The notes beneath the pieces were generated by a model that saw nothing but the letters and a program-made list of their open reading frames with translations, made no database searches and was not told the DNA's origin. This document shows, piece by piece, positions 1 to 10,327 of a stretch of 64,000 nt of DNA. The DNA comes from Nepenthes gracilis (lineage: Eukaryota > Streptophyta > Magnoliopsida > Caryophyllales > Nepenthaceae), in the NCBI GenBank assembly GCA_033239525.1, contig BSYO01000014.1:6242536-6306535 (forward strand), read 5' to 3'. A program made the position numbers and the translations under genes. Each line of letters begins with the position of its first letter. Position 1 is the stretch's first letter.

Positions 1-1
1 C

Positions 2-478
2 ACAAGAAGGAAAATATTTATCGAAAAAACATTGTTGAAAATCTTCCCAAGTAATATCATCAGCCGTAGCTCCAAGCTCCCTTTTTAGCATTCTCCACCA
101 TTGATCTGCTTCTCCCACAAAACGATGAATAGCGAAACGAACTTTATCATCAGCTCCGCATCGTACAACCTCAAAAGCTTTCTCAAGTCGAGCCATCCAT
201 GCTTCAGCCAACATGGGATCTAGTAATCCTGCAAATTCAGGAACTCTTTGGTCCATAATGTCCCGCATCAATCGACGTTCATTTTCCCGAACACGAGGGT
301 CATCACCGATAGTAGGCGGAGTTGCCACTCCTGGACCCATAACTTGAGCACTAAGAGCTTGATTATCTAAATGCGCCATCTTGCGAAGTGCTCTACGCAC
401 CTCGGCTATCTCTTCAGCATTGTTGCTAGGAGGAGCTCCAACAAACCTTCCAGCATTAACACTATTTTGTTCTGACAT
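2..478 (-). CDS. Ty3/gypsy gag, N-terminal part (runs off left edge)
   Basis: An open frame on the minus strand starts at the ATG at 478 (MSEQNSVNAG...) and stays open for 159 codons to the window edge. After a low-complexity N-terminus with a PP-rich stretch it enters a typical Retrotrans_gag core: a VPEFAGLLDP-like entry, AEAWMARLEKAFEVV, KVRFAIHRFVGEADQWW and TWEDFQQCFFDKYFP. The WW and W..F.. positions are hallmarks of the family. Gag packages element RNA into virus-like particles in the cytoplasm. The start lies about 170 bp inside the PBS, the normal distance for a Ty3/gypsy leader, so the ATG is credible. No stop or frameshift is visible, which makes this the best preserved autonomous-type gag in the window. 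The zinc knuckle and pol would lie to the left of base 1. Confidence 0.85.
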   Translation of the reverse strand, partial: MSEQNSVNAGRFVGAPPSNNAEEIAEVRRALRKMAHLDNQALSAQVMGPGVATPPTIGDDPRVRENERRLMRDIMDQRVPEFAGLLDPMLAEAWMARLEKAFEVVRCGADDKVRFAIHRFVGEADQWWRMLKRELGATADDITWEDFQQCFFDKYFPSC

Positions 479-648
479 CCTGCAATAAAATAAAATCTTA
501 AAATTTTAACTTACTCTAAATTGTCCGTTGACTCCCATTCCTAATTTAGAATACCCTAAGATATCCTAAATCCACAATTACTTAAGAATCCTAATAGCCT
601 AAAATATTTATAATTCTTAAGTCCCCAAGTATTCTGCATAGGACCAAA

Positions 649-662
649 CCTCTCTGATACCA
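649..662 (-). other. Primer binding site, tRNA-iMet type
   Basis: Read on the minus strand, the 14 bases are TGGTATCAGAGAGG, two bases downstream of the LTR end. The first 11 match the complement of the 3' end of plant initiator tRNA-Met, the usual primer of chromovirus-type Ty3/gypsy elements. It fixes the orientation of the gag at 2-478 and the inner edge of the LTR at 665. Confidence 0.85.
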
Positions 663-664
663 TT

Positions 665-3215
665 TGTAATGCCCCGAGCCCAAATCACCTGACCCGACCA
701 GAAACCGCCATGCGGAAACCCAAAATCATAAATGATCTCATAAATGCATCACTAAATAGTACATATTGATTTTAATTCCCATAATAAATGTTCTAAATAC
801 AATAAATGCTTATAAAAATCTGAACTCTGAAACGCAGTCCCTGACAATAAAACCTTGATCAATAAAGTTAACTTTAGAGCTTCCAAACTTCTCATCCCAA
901 GATAGTCTCTATCCCGAAATTCTTCAGCCATAACTTGATTTCTTCTAACCTGTCATAACCTTACACTGGAGCCAATAAAACGCAAGGTGAGCATAAGGCC
1001 CAGCAAATAAATAAACAATAAACTAATGGAATACAATAAAGCGTCTCAGAACATATTAATATAATAATTGCACAGATAATTATCCGATATTTGACAACAT
1101 GTCGCATCCACGACCCAAAGCCGTAAGACAACAAGACTCAAAGAAGCAAAATGGATTCCACCGAATCCGAGTAACAATCACAGCATAGGTTCCATCGAAC
1201 CCATCACAAATGAGGTCCCAAATATACAAGATATCACAAAAGTCTCCTTGGACCTTATACATCCTTGTGAACCCTCAATTTACACACCCGACCCACAGCG
1301 GGTAGCCTCAAGGTTCCGGTGCTCTCAAGTTTGACAAGCAACCCTATGGTCTCATGATACTTGCCAGCCGTAGTGTACAAGTACCAATCAACACTCTCGT
1401 TATCCCATCGGATAACCTTCACATATTCTGTGATCCTCTGATCCATAGAATATTCATATCATTATCAAGTCAAACCCAGCACCACCTCAGCTCGATATCC
1501 ACTGATATCTCGCAATTCGTTCACAGGATTATAAGCATCCATCCAAACGACTTCAAACCCCGAAATATGGATTCAGTATCAAAAAAGTGCAGACTACGCT
1601 AAGGTTTCGTAGGCTCCCATTCGACCCGATACCTTAGTGTTTTCATACGTTCTCCTCAACTTAGCCATAGAGTGCCAATAAATATACGCACACCAACGAA
1701 GTTGACACAAAGAATATTTTACTGAAATTCATCAAAGAAATACGAGAATATTCACTTAACCGACGATCATTATTTCTAGCATACCAAACTCATATGCATA
1801 GATTTATATAAACGCATAAGGCTGTAAACATATAAATATACACACACACATACACACACATATATATACATACAAATATACCAACCATATATATCTATAT
1901 ATCAGCCACATATATATACACGTGCACTGCCATACGGCAATACACTCACCCACGGTGCACAGCACACAACCACATATTCTGCCATTTATAAATTCTGCCA
2001 ACACAACATTCACCCACCATGCATCGTGTACACACAGCCGGACCGACACACCCACGTATGTACACATACACACACACGTATATAATTATATATATATATA
2101 TACACTGTATAATTACCTAGCCATAAACACAACCACGCACAGAGCACTCACACACCGTGCACAGCATCGACAGCCGACCAATAGAGTACGAAGCTCTGTT
2201 CTTCCAAATTCAGTCTTTTATAACAACTTTCACATAGCATCACTAATTTAATTTCATTGAGAAGGAATACGATGAACTTAGAGAGAGAAGGACAGATCGG
2301 TTGCAACATTGATAGAAGAGTTACTTGCAAGAATGAGAGAAGCTTTACTTGTAAACGAGAGAGGAACTTTTACTTGCAAGAGTGACGTTTTACTTGCCTG
2401 ATTTGAGCAGAACGATTAGGATTAATGGCGGCGAGGGATTAACGACGACGAGGGTTTCCGACGACGGCGACGTAAACTGATGACGGCAATGGCAACGGCT
2501 CCAGCCACAGCAATCGGCAACGGCGGGGCTTCGATTGCAGCAATCGGCTGGGGTTTGCGATGGTGGCTCTGGCACCGATTGACGATGGCAAGCTCTCTTT
2601 GGCAACGACGACTACGGCTCCAGACGACTGCGACTCCGGCACCGGAAGCTTCGACCATAGATGCTCATACAACCCACAACCCCAATTTATACACCCACAA
2701 TTTGGCCGCCCGATTATTTGAACGGAATTGAAACCGCTTGACAGTCGAAGGGGTGAAACGGCAGAAGAAATTAAGAGGGAGATGGAGATGCGTAACGGAA
2801 GGGAGAGAGAGACAGAAAGACGGGAGAGAAAGAGAGAGAAACCGAGAGAGCGAGAGAGAAACTGAGAGGGAGAGGCAAGAAATGGGGCAGAAGAATCGAG
2901 AAAGAGGGGAACAGTAATTAATTATTACTTACGTTTATTATTTAAATGTTTTATTAAATTAATTATTAATTATTAATTATTATTATTATTATTATTATTA
3001 AAATGTTATACGTTATTTATTATTATTATTATTATTTGCTATATTTTTACATTATTATGATTATTATATTTATTTGATATAATTAGTTATCTATTATTAA
3101 TTGCTAATTATTTAATACCATAAATATTAACAATGTTTATTAATACCAAAATAATATATTATTATTTATTATTAAATTTATTTAGTAATCCGAGTCGAAA
3201 TACCGGGGTATTACA
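665..3215 (-). repeat. 5' LTR of minus-strand Ty3/gypsy element (2.55 kb)
   Basis: The block is bounded by inverted termini, TGTAATGCCCC at 665 and GGGGTATTACA ending at 3215. The PBS abuts 665, so this is the 5' LTR of the element whose gag is at 2-478. It holds AC/AT microsatellites (about 1838-2105), a GC-rich stretch (2400-2660), a purine-rich GAGA tract (2760-2910) and TTA/TAA microsatellites with AT-rich DNA (2930-3120). Short ORFs inside are low-complexity and not credible genes. The same order of landmarks appears in the 4.16 kb LTR at 37166-41326, so the two elements are related. The 5-bp target duplicate at the far end (expected AGCTA) is outside the window. Confidence 0.8.
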
Positions 3216-5763
3216 AGCTAGTTGGCCGGAGCTGATCAGTGAAAGAATTGATGTATTTCTTTTGATGTTTGGTGAAGGATTTGTAAAACAGTTCCGCTGT
3301 AAAAGAAATTATGGATGTTAGCATGTTTATGTAATTATAATATGGATGAATGAAGTCGACATTTCTAATAGCATCTCATGTCATGTCAAGTTCTTTTTGT
3401 AGTCGACCAACCTGAGTGTTGACTGGTCAGGTGTGAAACTCAACACTGCAATGGCTAACTCAAGGAGTTTGGCCTTAAGAGATCCTGTGTACGAAGTGAA
3501 TGATATATATAAAAGAAAAGAAAAATTTTTATGTCCACCCAGTTGGTATTTATTCTATATATGATGTAAATGATAGGCTTGATGACGGCCTTATGTGGTT
3601 GTGATGGACCAACATATTCTGACTTAAAACTAGTAAGATTTCGGTTGCTATATGGCCATTAAATAAAATATAAACCTACACAATATCCCTGTACAATTAA
3701 TATATCACAATAACAATCACACACAGGATCCAAATTGTCACATTCTATTCGTGGCACCAACGTTATATTTTCGGATACTATGTCGGTTCATAAGAGATGT
3801 CACTAGATACCTAATCATCAAACTATAAAAACCTGTGGAAGAATATAAATCATCAATACACAGTGAAACTAAGCTATCTATAAATCATCAATATATCAAA
3901 TACATCGATACATATCCATCCCAAAAATATATAAAAGTACTCCATATTGTACAAAATTAAAAAAAAATGTATGACTAAAAAATCATCCTCTAAGTTTGAC
4001 GTCTAGCCAACATCTAAGCTCAACTTCATCTCATCAGGTGTAAGCTCGTACTCATCTGAATGTAAGAAAAATAACAAAGAGTGAGCCAAATACTCAGTAA
4101 AGTACTATATAATCAAAGACAACAAGCCGGATACTCAAAATAAAGCAAAGGAAGGGAATAGGAGTATAACATAGATACATAAATGTGAAGCATGCTCAAA
4201 TGCATTTTGGGAACTCAACTTCCTTTCACATTTTGTTTTTGATTCCTTTAAATTTTAAAATATGTAGAAATTTTTTTATCTTTGTAGACTAGGGCTAGTA
4301 GAATTTACTAGTTAACGGTGTGGCTAAACGAGGAAAGAAATGTATATGCTTTCACATATTCTAAGGCACAACCCACGCAATTCAAACACCCCATAGCAAG
4401 CGGTATTTCACTGAGTATACAGGGCCATAAAGATTATTCCACTATATCCCCCGTGGCATAGAGGCAGTCATCAATCTACCATAATAATATCTTAAGGTAT
4501 GTTAGAAAATACTACCATTTGTAATATAAATTATCGGTCCAGTTTCATGATTACTTATTCTTAAGAAAAAGTTCATACTTTATTCATGACTCTTTGTTCT
4601 AACTCCCTGAAGAACGGTTCATCAAACTTAGCATATCATAGAATTTTTCTCTTACATTTTTCATATCTTGCATAATTCTTGTGAGGATCAGGTTACAGGA
4701 ATAAAATAACTGGAGTAGAATAGTTGGCCGTTTGAGAAGAGTTGACTGGCCGAATATAATAGTTGACCGGAATAAATAGTTGGCTATTTAGGAAGAGTTG
4801 AGTGGCCGAATAGAATAGATGATCAGAATAGATATTTTGTTGTTTATTAAGAGTTGACTGGCCAAACAAAATAGTTGATTAGAGAAGATTGAAAAACATG
4901 AATAAATTGTTGATCGGTTTAAAGAGTTGACCAGAAGATGCATATCGGTCGATTTTGACAAGATATTTGGACTTTACCAGAGTAACTTACTCTCACCTGC
5001 TCCCAACAGCTGTGATGAATCCAAAACCTTCTAGAAAAGAGAAGTACTAGAGTAGGTGACTTACCTACCTACTCTCAACTGCTCTTTCTGCCTATAAATA
5101 TTGGATAGGAGAGAAAGGAGAGGAATTTTTGAGAAAAAGGTATGAAGGAAAAGAAAGAGGAGAGGAAGAACTTATAGGAGTAAGGAAGTTTTTAGAACAG
5201 GCTAAGACAAGTGTATACCAAGCTTCATTTTTCCTTACTAATGCTTTTGCTATCTCCATTCAAGTCATTATGAAACATTACATGTTTTCTTATCCTAGCA
5301 TGATTTCATGAATAAGATTGCATATATTAAAGTATGAATATTATGATTTGGTATGTCTCATGTCCGAATTATGCTCTGAATATTTCAAGTCTAAAATAAA
5401 AATATGAATTTTATTATGAATTATTTAAGTTCACTGGACAACTTATCTAAAATTTGGATAGTTGAAAATTATTGAAGATTTGAATATGAGATGGCCTTAG
5501 AAGAATGATGAACAAAATTTAAAGAAATAAGAACCAGAGTCTCTTAAGTAAAATCAGTAAGAAACTAGACCAAGTATTGTTCAGCAGGTAATGTTCTTTG
5601 ACATGTCTTAGAATGTTACCGTGCTAATTGAGGATGATCTCATCCATAGAGTGATATGTGGTCCACCTTTCTCAGGGCATTACGATGGAGGACAAGAACC
5701 AAGAATATGTGATTATCTTGTCCTCAGGATGTAAATAAGGAGGAATTCATGATGATACTTGAC
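3216..5763. repeat. Degenerate LTR debris, no gene
   Basis: No convincing coding sequence is present. Bases 3216 to about 3610 resemble the 3' part of the chromovirus LTRs at 18423-36619: a GGCCGGAGC...GAT block, then TTCCGCTG, then an A-rich AAGAAAAATTTT tract, in the same order. About 3730-4640 looks like an LTR remnant in the opposite orientation; its stretch at 4280-4370 resembles 14040-14120. About 4690-4945 holds degenerate repeats around GTTGACCGG/GTTGACTGGCC. A TATAAATA at 5093-5100 followed by an A/G-rich tract looks like an LTR promoter and R region, and 5590-5750 resembles the sequence following it in those LTRs. I infer at least two old LTR relics; boundaries are not resolved. Confidence 0.45.
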
Positions 5764-6510
5764 TGAACCTTAATATGTATGGTATTTTTAACATCGCAAG
5801 TATATGAGGGTTCGGTGTAGTTTCTCCGGTAGATGGGTATTGTATCCATAGGCAGTTGATTTTTTGCGTGAAACTAATTTCGTAACTTAAAAAATATTAA
5901 AGGAATATTAAAATGTTAATTCAGGGATAATCAGAGCGGCCGTAACGGCTACTGTACGGCCCTCAAGTGAACTAGTAGATACGAAATATTAAATAATAAA
6001 ATTTAAATTACTGAAAATTAAAATACTTTTGGCGGCTGTGCCGTCCCACAGCAAAAAAGTAAAGTGCAGAAAATTAAAGTGCAGAAATATAAGTATAACA
6101 GAGCGACGGTGGCACAGATATCTAATGCTCAGAATAAAAAAAGACAATAAATAAAGTGTAAGAACTAAATAGTATAAATATAAGATTATAAAAGCGGCAG
6201 TGGCAAAGTCATCCAAAGCTCAGAAAATAAATAAAATGTAAAAAATTAAATAACAGAAAAAAATAAAATTATTAGATGTTAGATATTAGAAGTTAGATTA
6301 TTGCAATAGTTAGTCGTAACATATTGATCATCACAGCATAATGTAATGCAAAATTGTGAGGTTTCGATATTAATCTGAAACTAAACCAATCGAAAAATAA
6401 ACAGCACAAATTGTTGAAGCCGAGTTAATTCAAAATTAAATTTTATATTAAACTGAGTTTTGCCGATACAATAGGAGAGATTTGAACCAGACTTACTAAA
6501 TTAAAGAACT

Positions 6511-6547
<37 letters not shown>

Positions 6548-7383
6548 GTAATAAAACTAATAAAAGAAAGCAAAACAAAGAAAACCAAACCCCCCTGGCT
6601 CTCTGCTTCACTCGCTCACTTCGCCTTCTCCATCTCACTCTCTCTTTTTCGACTCACTTTCTCTCTTCTTCTCTTTCACACTTTCCCTTCTCTCTCTCTC
6701 TGCTCCTCTGCAACTTCGTCGTCTTCCCCCCTGCTTCCTTTCTTCCTTCCCCCAAATCCCTCAAATCCATCCTCTCTCTCACTTCCGGCCGAGGCAGAGA
6801 TGGCGAGTACCTCCCGCCCAGCTCTCGATTTTGCCCCAAATCTCCCTTGCTTCTCTTACTCTCGTTCCTCCGCTGAGGCAGAGCCACTGCTCTCACTCTA
6901 GTTCCCCGCCCCCTTCCTCTGTATTTATAGAGAACGGTGACAGTATTTTTTTCTTTTTTTTCTGATCCCCGTGCTTCTCTTACTCTCCCAGTTCGCATGC
7001 CTCCCTCTTCCCGCAGCTGTCTGCACGCCACTGTTGCAAACGCACGCCTCCGTCTGCCTTCTGCTTTTTTTTTCTTTCTCTTTTCTTTTTTTAATATATA
7101 TATATATATTTTAACCTCTCAAAATTTTAAATATACTTCTCTCCGCTCTACTACATAAATCTCGATCAGCCTTTTCGCCAAGCTAGACCATCCGACTTCA
7201 CTCTTTCTTATCCGACATAATTTTTTGGTCATTTTGAGGGTAAGAAAATAGCAAGGGGTAAGCAAATAGTTCAACAAGATAACATAAAAATATGGACGTA
7301 CAAACTTGTTTATATAAAACATAGATATATATATATATATATAACATGCATGTGGATAATGCATGCATATAATTATGTAAGAG
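5764..7383 (-). repeat. Athila-family LTR remnant, minus orientation
   Basis: Reverse-complementing this block gives close similarity to 14400-15748 plus the 23 bases after 53416: the same poly-purine stretch, TATA box (here TATTTATA at 6922-6929), the GCAAGTATATGAGGGTT-like 3' part, and a terminal TTCA. Similarity is clear from 5764 to about 7150. From 7150 to 7383 only scattered matches remain, so the U3 part is diverged or replaced. A TAA microsatellite sits at 6511-6547 and AT runs at 7092-7108 and 7325-7344. No PBS follows the outer edge at 5764, so this is a solo or broken LTR. Short ORFs here come from pyrimidine/purine-rich DNA and are not genes. Confidence 0.65.
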
Positions 7384-8391
7384 TGTTGGGCCCCAATATT
7401 AGGGCCCATAAAAATACGGCTCAGAAGAAAGGCCCAAACGAGAAGCCCAGAGTAGAGGCCAAAGGCCCAAGGACCAAGGACCAAGACCGCAGCTAAAGTC
7501 CAAGAAGCCCCGTCCGCTTATGAAGAAGCTCAAGGACAACGCTAGCAATACCCGAGAACACAGATACAAAAAGGACCGAGAACTCTGGAAGCCCAGCTGA
7601 GTCTCAGAATTGCCCAAGAGGTCAAGAAAAGGCTCCAGGACTTTCCCAGAAGATCCTCCAAGAACGGCCACCTCTTACAAATCCGCAAGCTCACAAGGCG
7701 CCTCACTCAGGGACGAGGATTGCTCATCCAAGGCTGGGCATGCCAGCTAGACACCTTCGTCGATTCCTAACAAACCTGCAACCACTGCCAGTCGTCGTCT
7801 CAACAGGGCACGCCTAGTCAAATCAAGACTGTCACTAAGAACCTGCATGCACAGGCCTACCAGCGGCGCTAGCCGCATGCATTACCGCGCACGTCAGCAG
7901 CATTAAAGGGAGTCAGTGGACCAGTTCCTCAACCGCCCGATGGACGCCACGTGTCTCCTCCCCAATGGCCTGGTTTCCCCTATAAATACTCAACAAAATC
8001 CCTTTCTAAAGGAACCGGACTCTCTCTCTCTAAGATTAGCTCTACGGAAACTCTCTCCTTCCTGAAAAACAAAGCAAGAAGAGTTGTAAAGCCTACCCCC
8101 AGTGAGCATAATCTCCTAGAAAATAGATATAAAACAAGAGATAGGGAAGGGATTAACCCTCACAACTGTACTTTATAAAGGCTTCAACTCAAATAGTGAA
8201 TCACTTTCAAGGCCCTGAGCCTCGTGGTTTTTCCTCCCCATTTAAGAGGAGGTTTCCCACGTAAAAGATCCGGTCTCAATCTTCCTCTCGCATCCAATAC
8301 CTCAAACACTTGTGCTTCTTGGAGGCCTCGGATCCGACTGGACCTCACCAACCTCTGCATCTCTCGGACCCCATGGAACCAGAAAGCAACA
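7384..8391 (+). repeat. 5' LTR of non-autonomous Tat element
   Basis: It starts TGTTGGGCCCC and ends GCAACA, followed directly by the PBS. It is nearly identical along its length to the 3' LTR at 12881-13879, with scattered substitutions and small indels. A TATA box (TATAAATA, 7981-7988) lies downstream of a CCACGTG-containing stretch (7947-7953), a plausible U3/R promoter. The short plus ORF at 7951-8178 is an LTR-internal shadow, repeated in the other LTR. Confidence 0.9.
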
Positions 8392-8410
8392 TTGGCGCCG
8401 TCTGTGGGAA
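8392..8410 (+). other. Primer binding site, TGGCGCC type
   Basis: TTGGCGCCGTCTGTGGGAA immediately follows the 5' LTR. This is the PBS form commonly seen in plant Tat-lineage elements; its first nine priming bases also match the complement of the plant tRNA-Asp 3' end. It sets the element's plus orientation. Confidence 0.8.
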
Positions 8411-8429
8411 GGAAGAACAAAATACTCAT

Positions 8430-9248
8430 AACTTCCCACTCTCCGACAACGAGCAACGCCCCAGAGATGATCAGACAAGACAAAGACGCTCCACCACCGG
8501 GAAGAGGAGCGCTCTGACAGATGCCTCCCGTCGGGTGGCGAGAGTGAGCGGCCACTGCAATAGCGTCACGCAAGCTAGTGCGTAAGGTGGACAGCCTCAC
8601 AAGAGCCGTCCGCAACCTCCAGGAGAAGGTGGGCGAGCAATCTAGGGGCCCACGCTCCAAAAGCCCGCGTCCGGAAGCATCCCAGAGGCAACGCTCGGCG
8701 CGGACTCCCGGCGAGTTGAGAGACTACCTCAACAGGAAAAAGTCCATGAGCCAAGCCCCAACGAAGAAAGGGCTCAAAAGGCTCTAAAAAAGACTCTTTG
8801 GGCCCAAAACCGGCGAAGCGAGTCAGCCGGAGGACGAGAAGACCCCCTGCCCCCGAGGACAGGGGAAAGAAAAAGAAGGGCGAGCGCCCAGCGGAAGACC
8901 CAAGGGTAGTCCGGGCAAGAAGAGCCCGAGCGGATGGTCCTTGGGGGAGACGGGCCCACTGCCCCACTGGCCTTCACTGACTCCCTCACCAACATCCTGA
9001 GGCAGATCAGGGAAGAGGAGTTCCTGAGATGGCCCAAGCCGTTGAAGAACCCAGAGGGAGGTGACCAGCGGGAGTACTGCCACTACCATTGCAGCCGCGG
9101 CCACGACACCGAAGACTGCCGGAAGCTCCAGGCGGAAATCGAGCGGCTCGCAATGGAGGGCTATCTCGACCGCTTCCTGCCGCGGCCCGGGCAAACCCGG
9201 TCGCGCTGCTCAAAGGGTAAGGCCATAATGGGAGCAGAGCACGCCTGA
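8430..9248 (+). pseudogene. Tat-type gag remnant with zinc knuckle
   Basis: The segment downstream of the PBS reads as a broken gag. A basic, charged N-terminal part (about 8440-8790) has stops and frame changes. It is followed by an open frame, 8934-9248, containing LTNILRQI, then FLRWPKPLKNP, then a CCHC-like knuckle YCHYHCSRGHDTEDC (C49, H52/C53, H57, C62 of that frame), then IERLAMEGYLDRF. This order (WP-K, knuckle, IE.L...GYL) is characteristic of the C-terminal third of Tat-lineage gag. The Retrotrans_gag core expected upstream is missing, so the protein could at most bind nucleic acid. The same knuckle region appears, degraded, at about 50690-50880 on the minus strand in the larger Tat element. 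Confidence 0.7.
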
Positions 9249-9497
9249 CCACCCGCTGAGGACACCAATACCGGCAGGGCCAGCCCAAAGCGTAGCTGTC
9301 GCAAGGACCAAGGAGACGGTAGAAGAAGAGCATGAAGGCCCAAGCGTGCGGATTGTCAAAAAAAAAAAAAAAAAGGGACAGAAAAGGCCCTGGAGGCCAG
9401 TGTAAAATATGTACATCAATGGAAATGTCTTTTCATAACACCCATTCAGAAGTATTCTCGTGCTCCCTCACCAACAGCGAAGTAACTCGCAGCATCC

Positions 9498-10020
9498 AAC
9501 AAAAACTTGGGCGCCAACCCGAGCGACCCCAGCGGTCAGGCAACAAAAACTTGGGCGCCAACCCAAGCGACCCCAGCGGTCGGACCCCAGCGGTCAGGCA
9601 ACAAAAACTTAGGCGCCAACCTGAACGACCCCAGCGGTCGAATCCCAACGGTCAGGCAACAAAAACTTGGGCACCAACCCGAGTGACCCCAGCGGTCGGA
9701 CCCCAGTGGTCAGGCAACAAAAACTTGGGCACCAACCCGGCGACCCAGTCGGACCCAATGTCGAGTAACAAAAACTTGGCGCTAACCCGAGCGACCCACA
9801 GCGGACCCCCAACGATCGAGCAACAAAAACTTTGGCGCCAACCCGAGCGACCCCTGGCGGCGGACCCCCGTCATCGAGCAACAAAAACTTGGGCGCCAAC
9901 CCGAGCGACCCCAGCGGTCAGACCCCAATGGTCAAGCAATAAAAACTCGACTGTGACCGAGCGGTCCTAGAGGCCGGGCCCCAGAGGTCAGAACTCAAAA
10001 AACTTGGCTGTAACCGAGCG
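9498..10020 (+). repeat. 58-bp tandem repeat array
   Basis: Units begin at 9498, 9542, 9600, 9658, 9716, 9767, 9822, 9880 and 9938. Spacing is 58 bp for most, with shortened units of 44, 51 and 55. Each opens with AACAAAAACTTGG, continues with GCGCCAACCCGAGCGACCCC and ends with an AGCGGTC-type half that is itself duplicated in full units. The last unit decays after 9938. The core TTGGGCGCCAA is nearly palindromic and resembles the TTGGCGCC of the PBS. The open frame at 9332-9970 simply runs through the array and its peptide is repetitive; I do not treat it as a gene. Internal tandem arrays are common in Tat/Ogre-type elements. Confidence 0.9.
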
Positions 10021-10327
10021 GTCTTTACGGCTGGGCAAGAAAAATAAAGCTAAAAGGTTAAAAGCTGGAAAGTCCCCAAGAGGACGCATGCCCGAATCTA
10101 AGAAGGATCAAGCACCTGAAAGAGGTCACGCACTCAACGCTAAGGCGTTGGGCGCCGCATGTCTAGCGCCGAAAAAGAAAGAAGAGAAAAAGACACGCCC
10201 ATGCAAGTAAGACAAAAGAAGCATTCGAAGCTCTGATGCAAAAAGGACCAAGTCTTATTCATAAAAATGAATTTATATACAAGTATAACAATACAAGAAA
10301 AGAAACAACATATCAAGGGAGCGCCCC
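10021..10327. other. Spacer at the 3' end of the antisense ORF
   Basis: About 300 bp without a credible gene. It lies just downstream of the antisense ORF's stop. The stretch 10255-10310 is A/T-rich and on the minus strand would form the 3' UTR. No clear poly(A) signal or terminator can be claimed. Confidence 0.4.

Noticed and set aside
1804..2251. ORFs on both strands over the AC/AT repeat region
   Set aside because: Their peptides are low complexity (HTHTH, YIYIY/VCVCV) and arise from microsatellites inside the LTR.
2390..2731. Overlapping ORFs in three minus frames and one plus frame
   Set aside because: A GC-rich ACGGCGACG-type stretch of the LTR keeps several frames open at once; the same stretch recurs in the 40.3 and 42.7 kb LTRs without conserved frames.
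6654..7031. 125-codon minus ORF with many R and E residues
   Set aside because: It is the purine-rich strand of the Athila LTR. The equivalent region at 14436-14957 is open in other frames, so protein sequence is not conserved.
9332..9970. 212-codon plus ORF
   Set aside because: It is carried by the 58-bp tandem array; the repeat length is not a multiple of three and peptide units do not stay in register.
9498..10020. Possible CRISPR-like direct repeats
   Set aside because: Units are adjacent with no unique spacers, in a eukaryotic retrotransposon; it is a simple tandem array.
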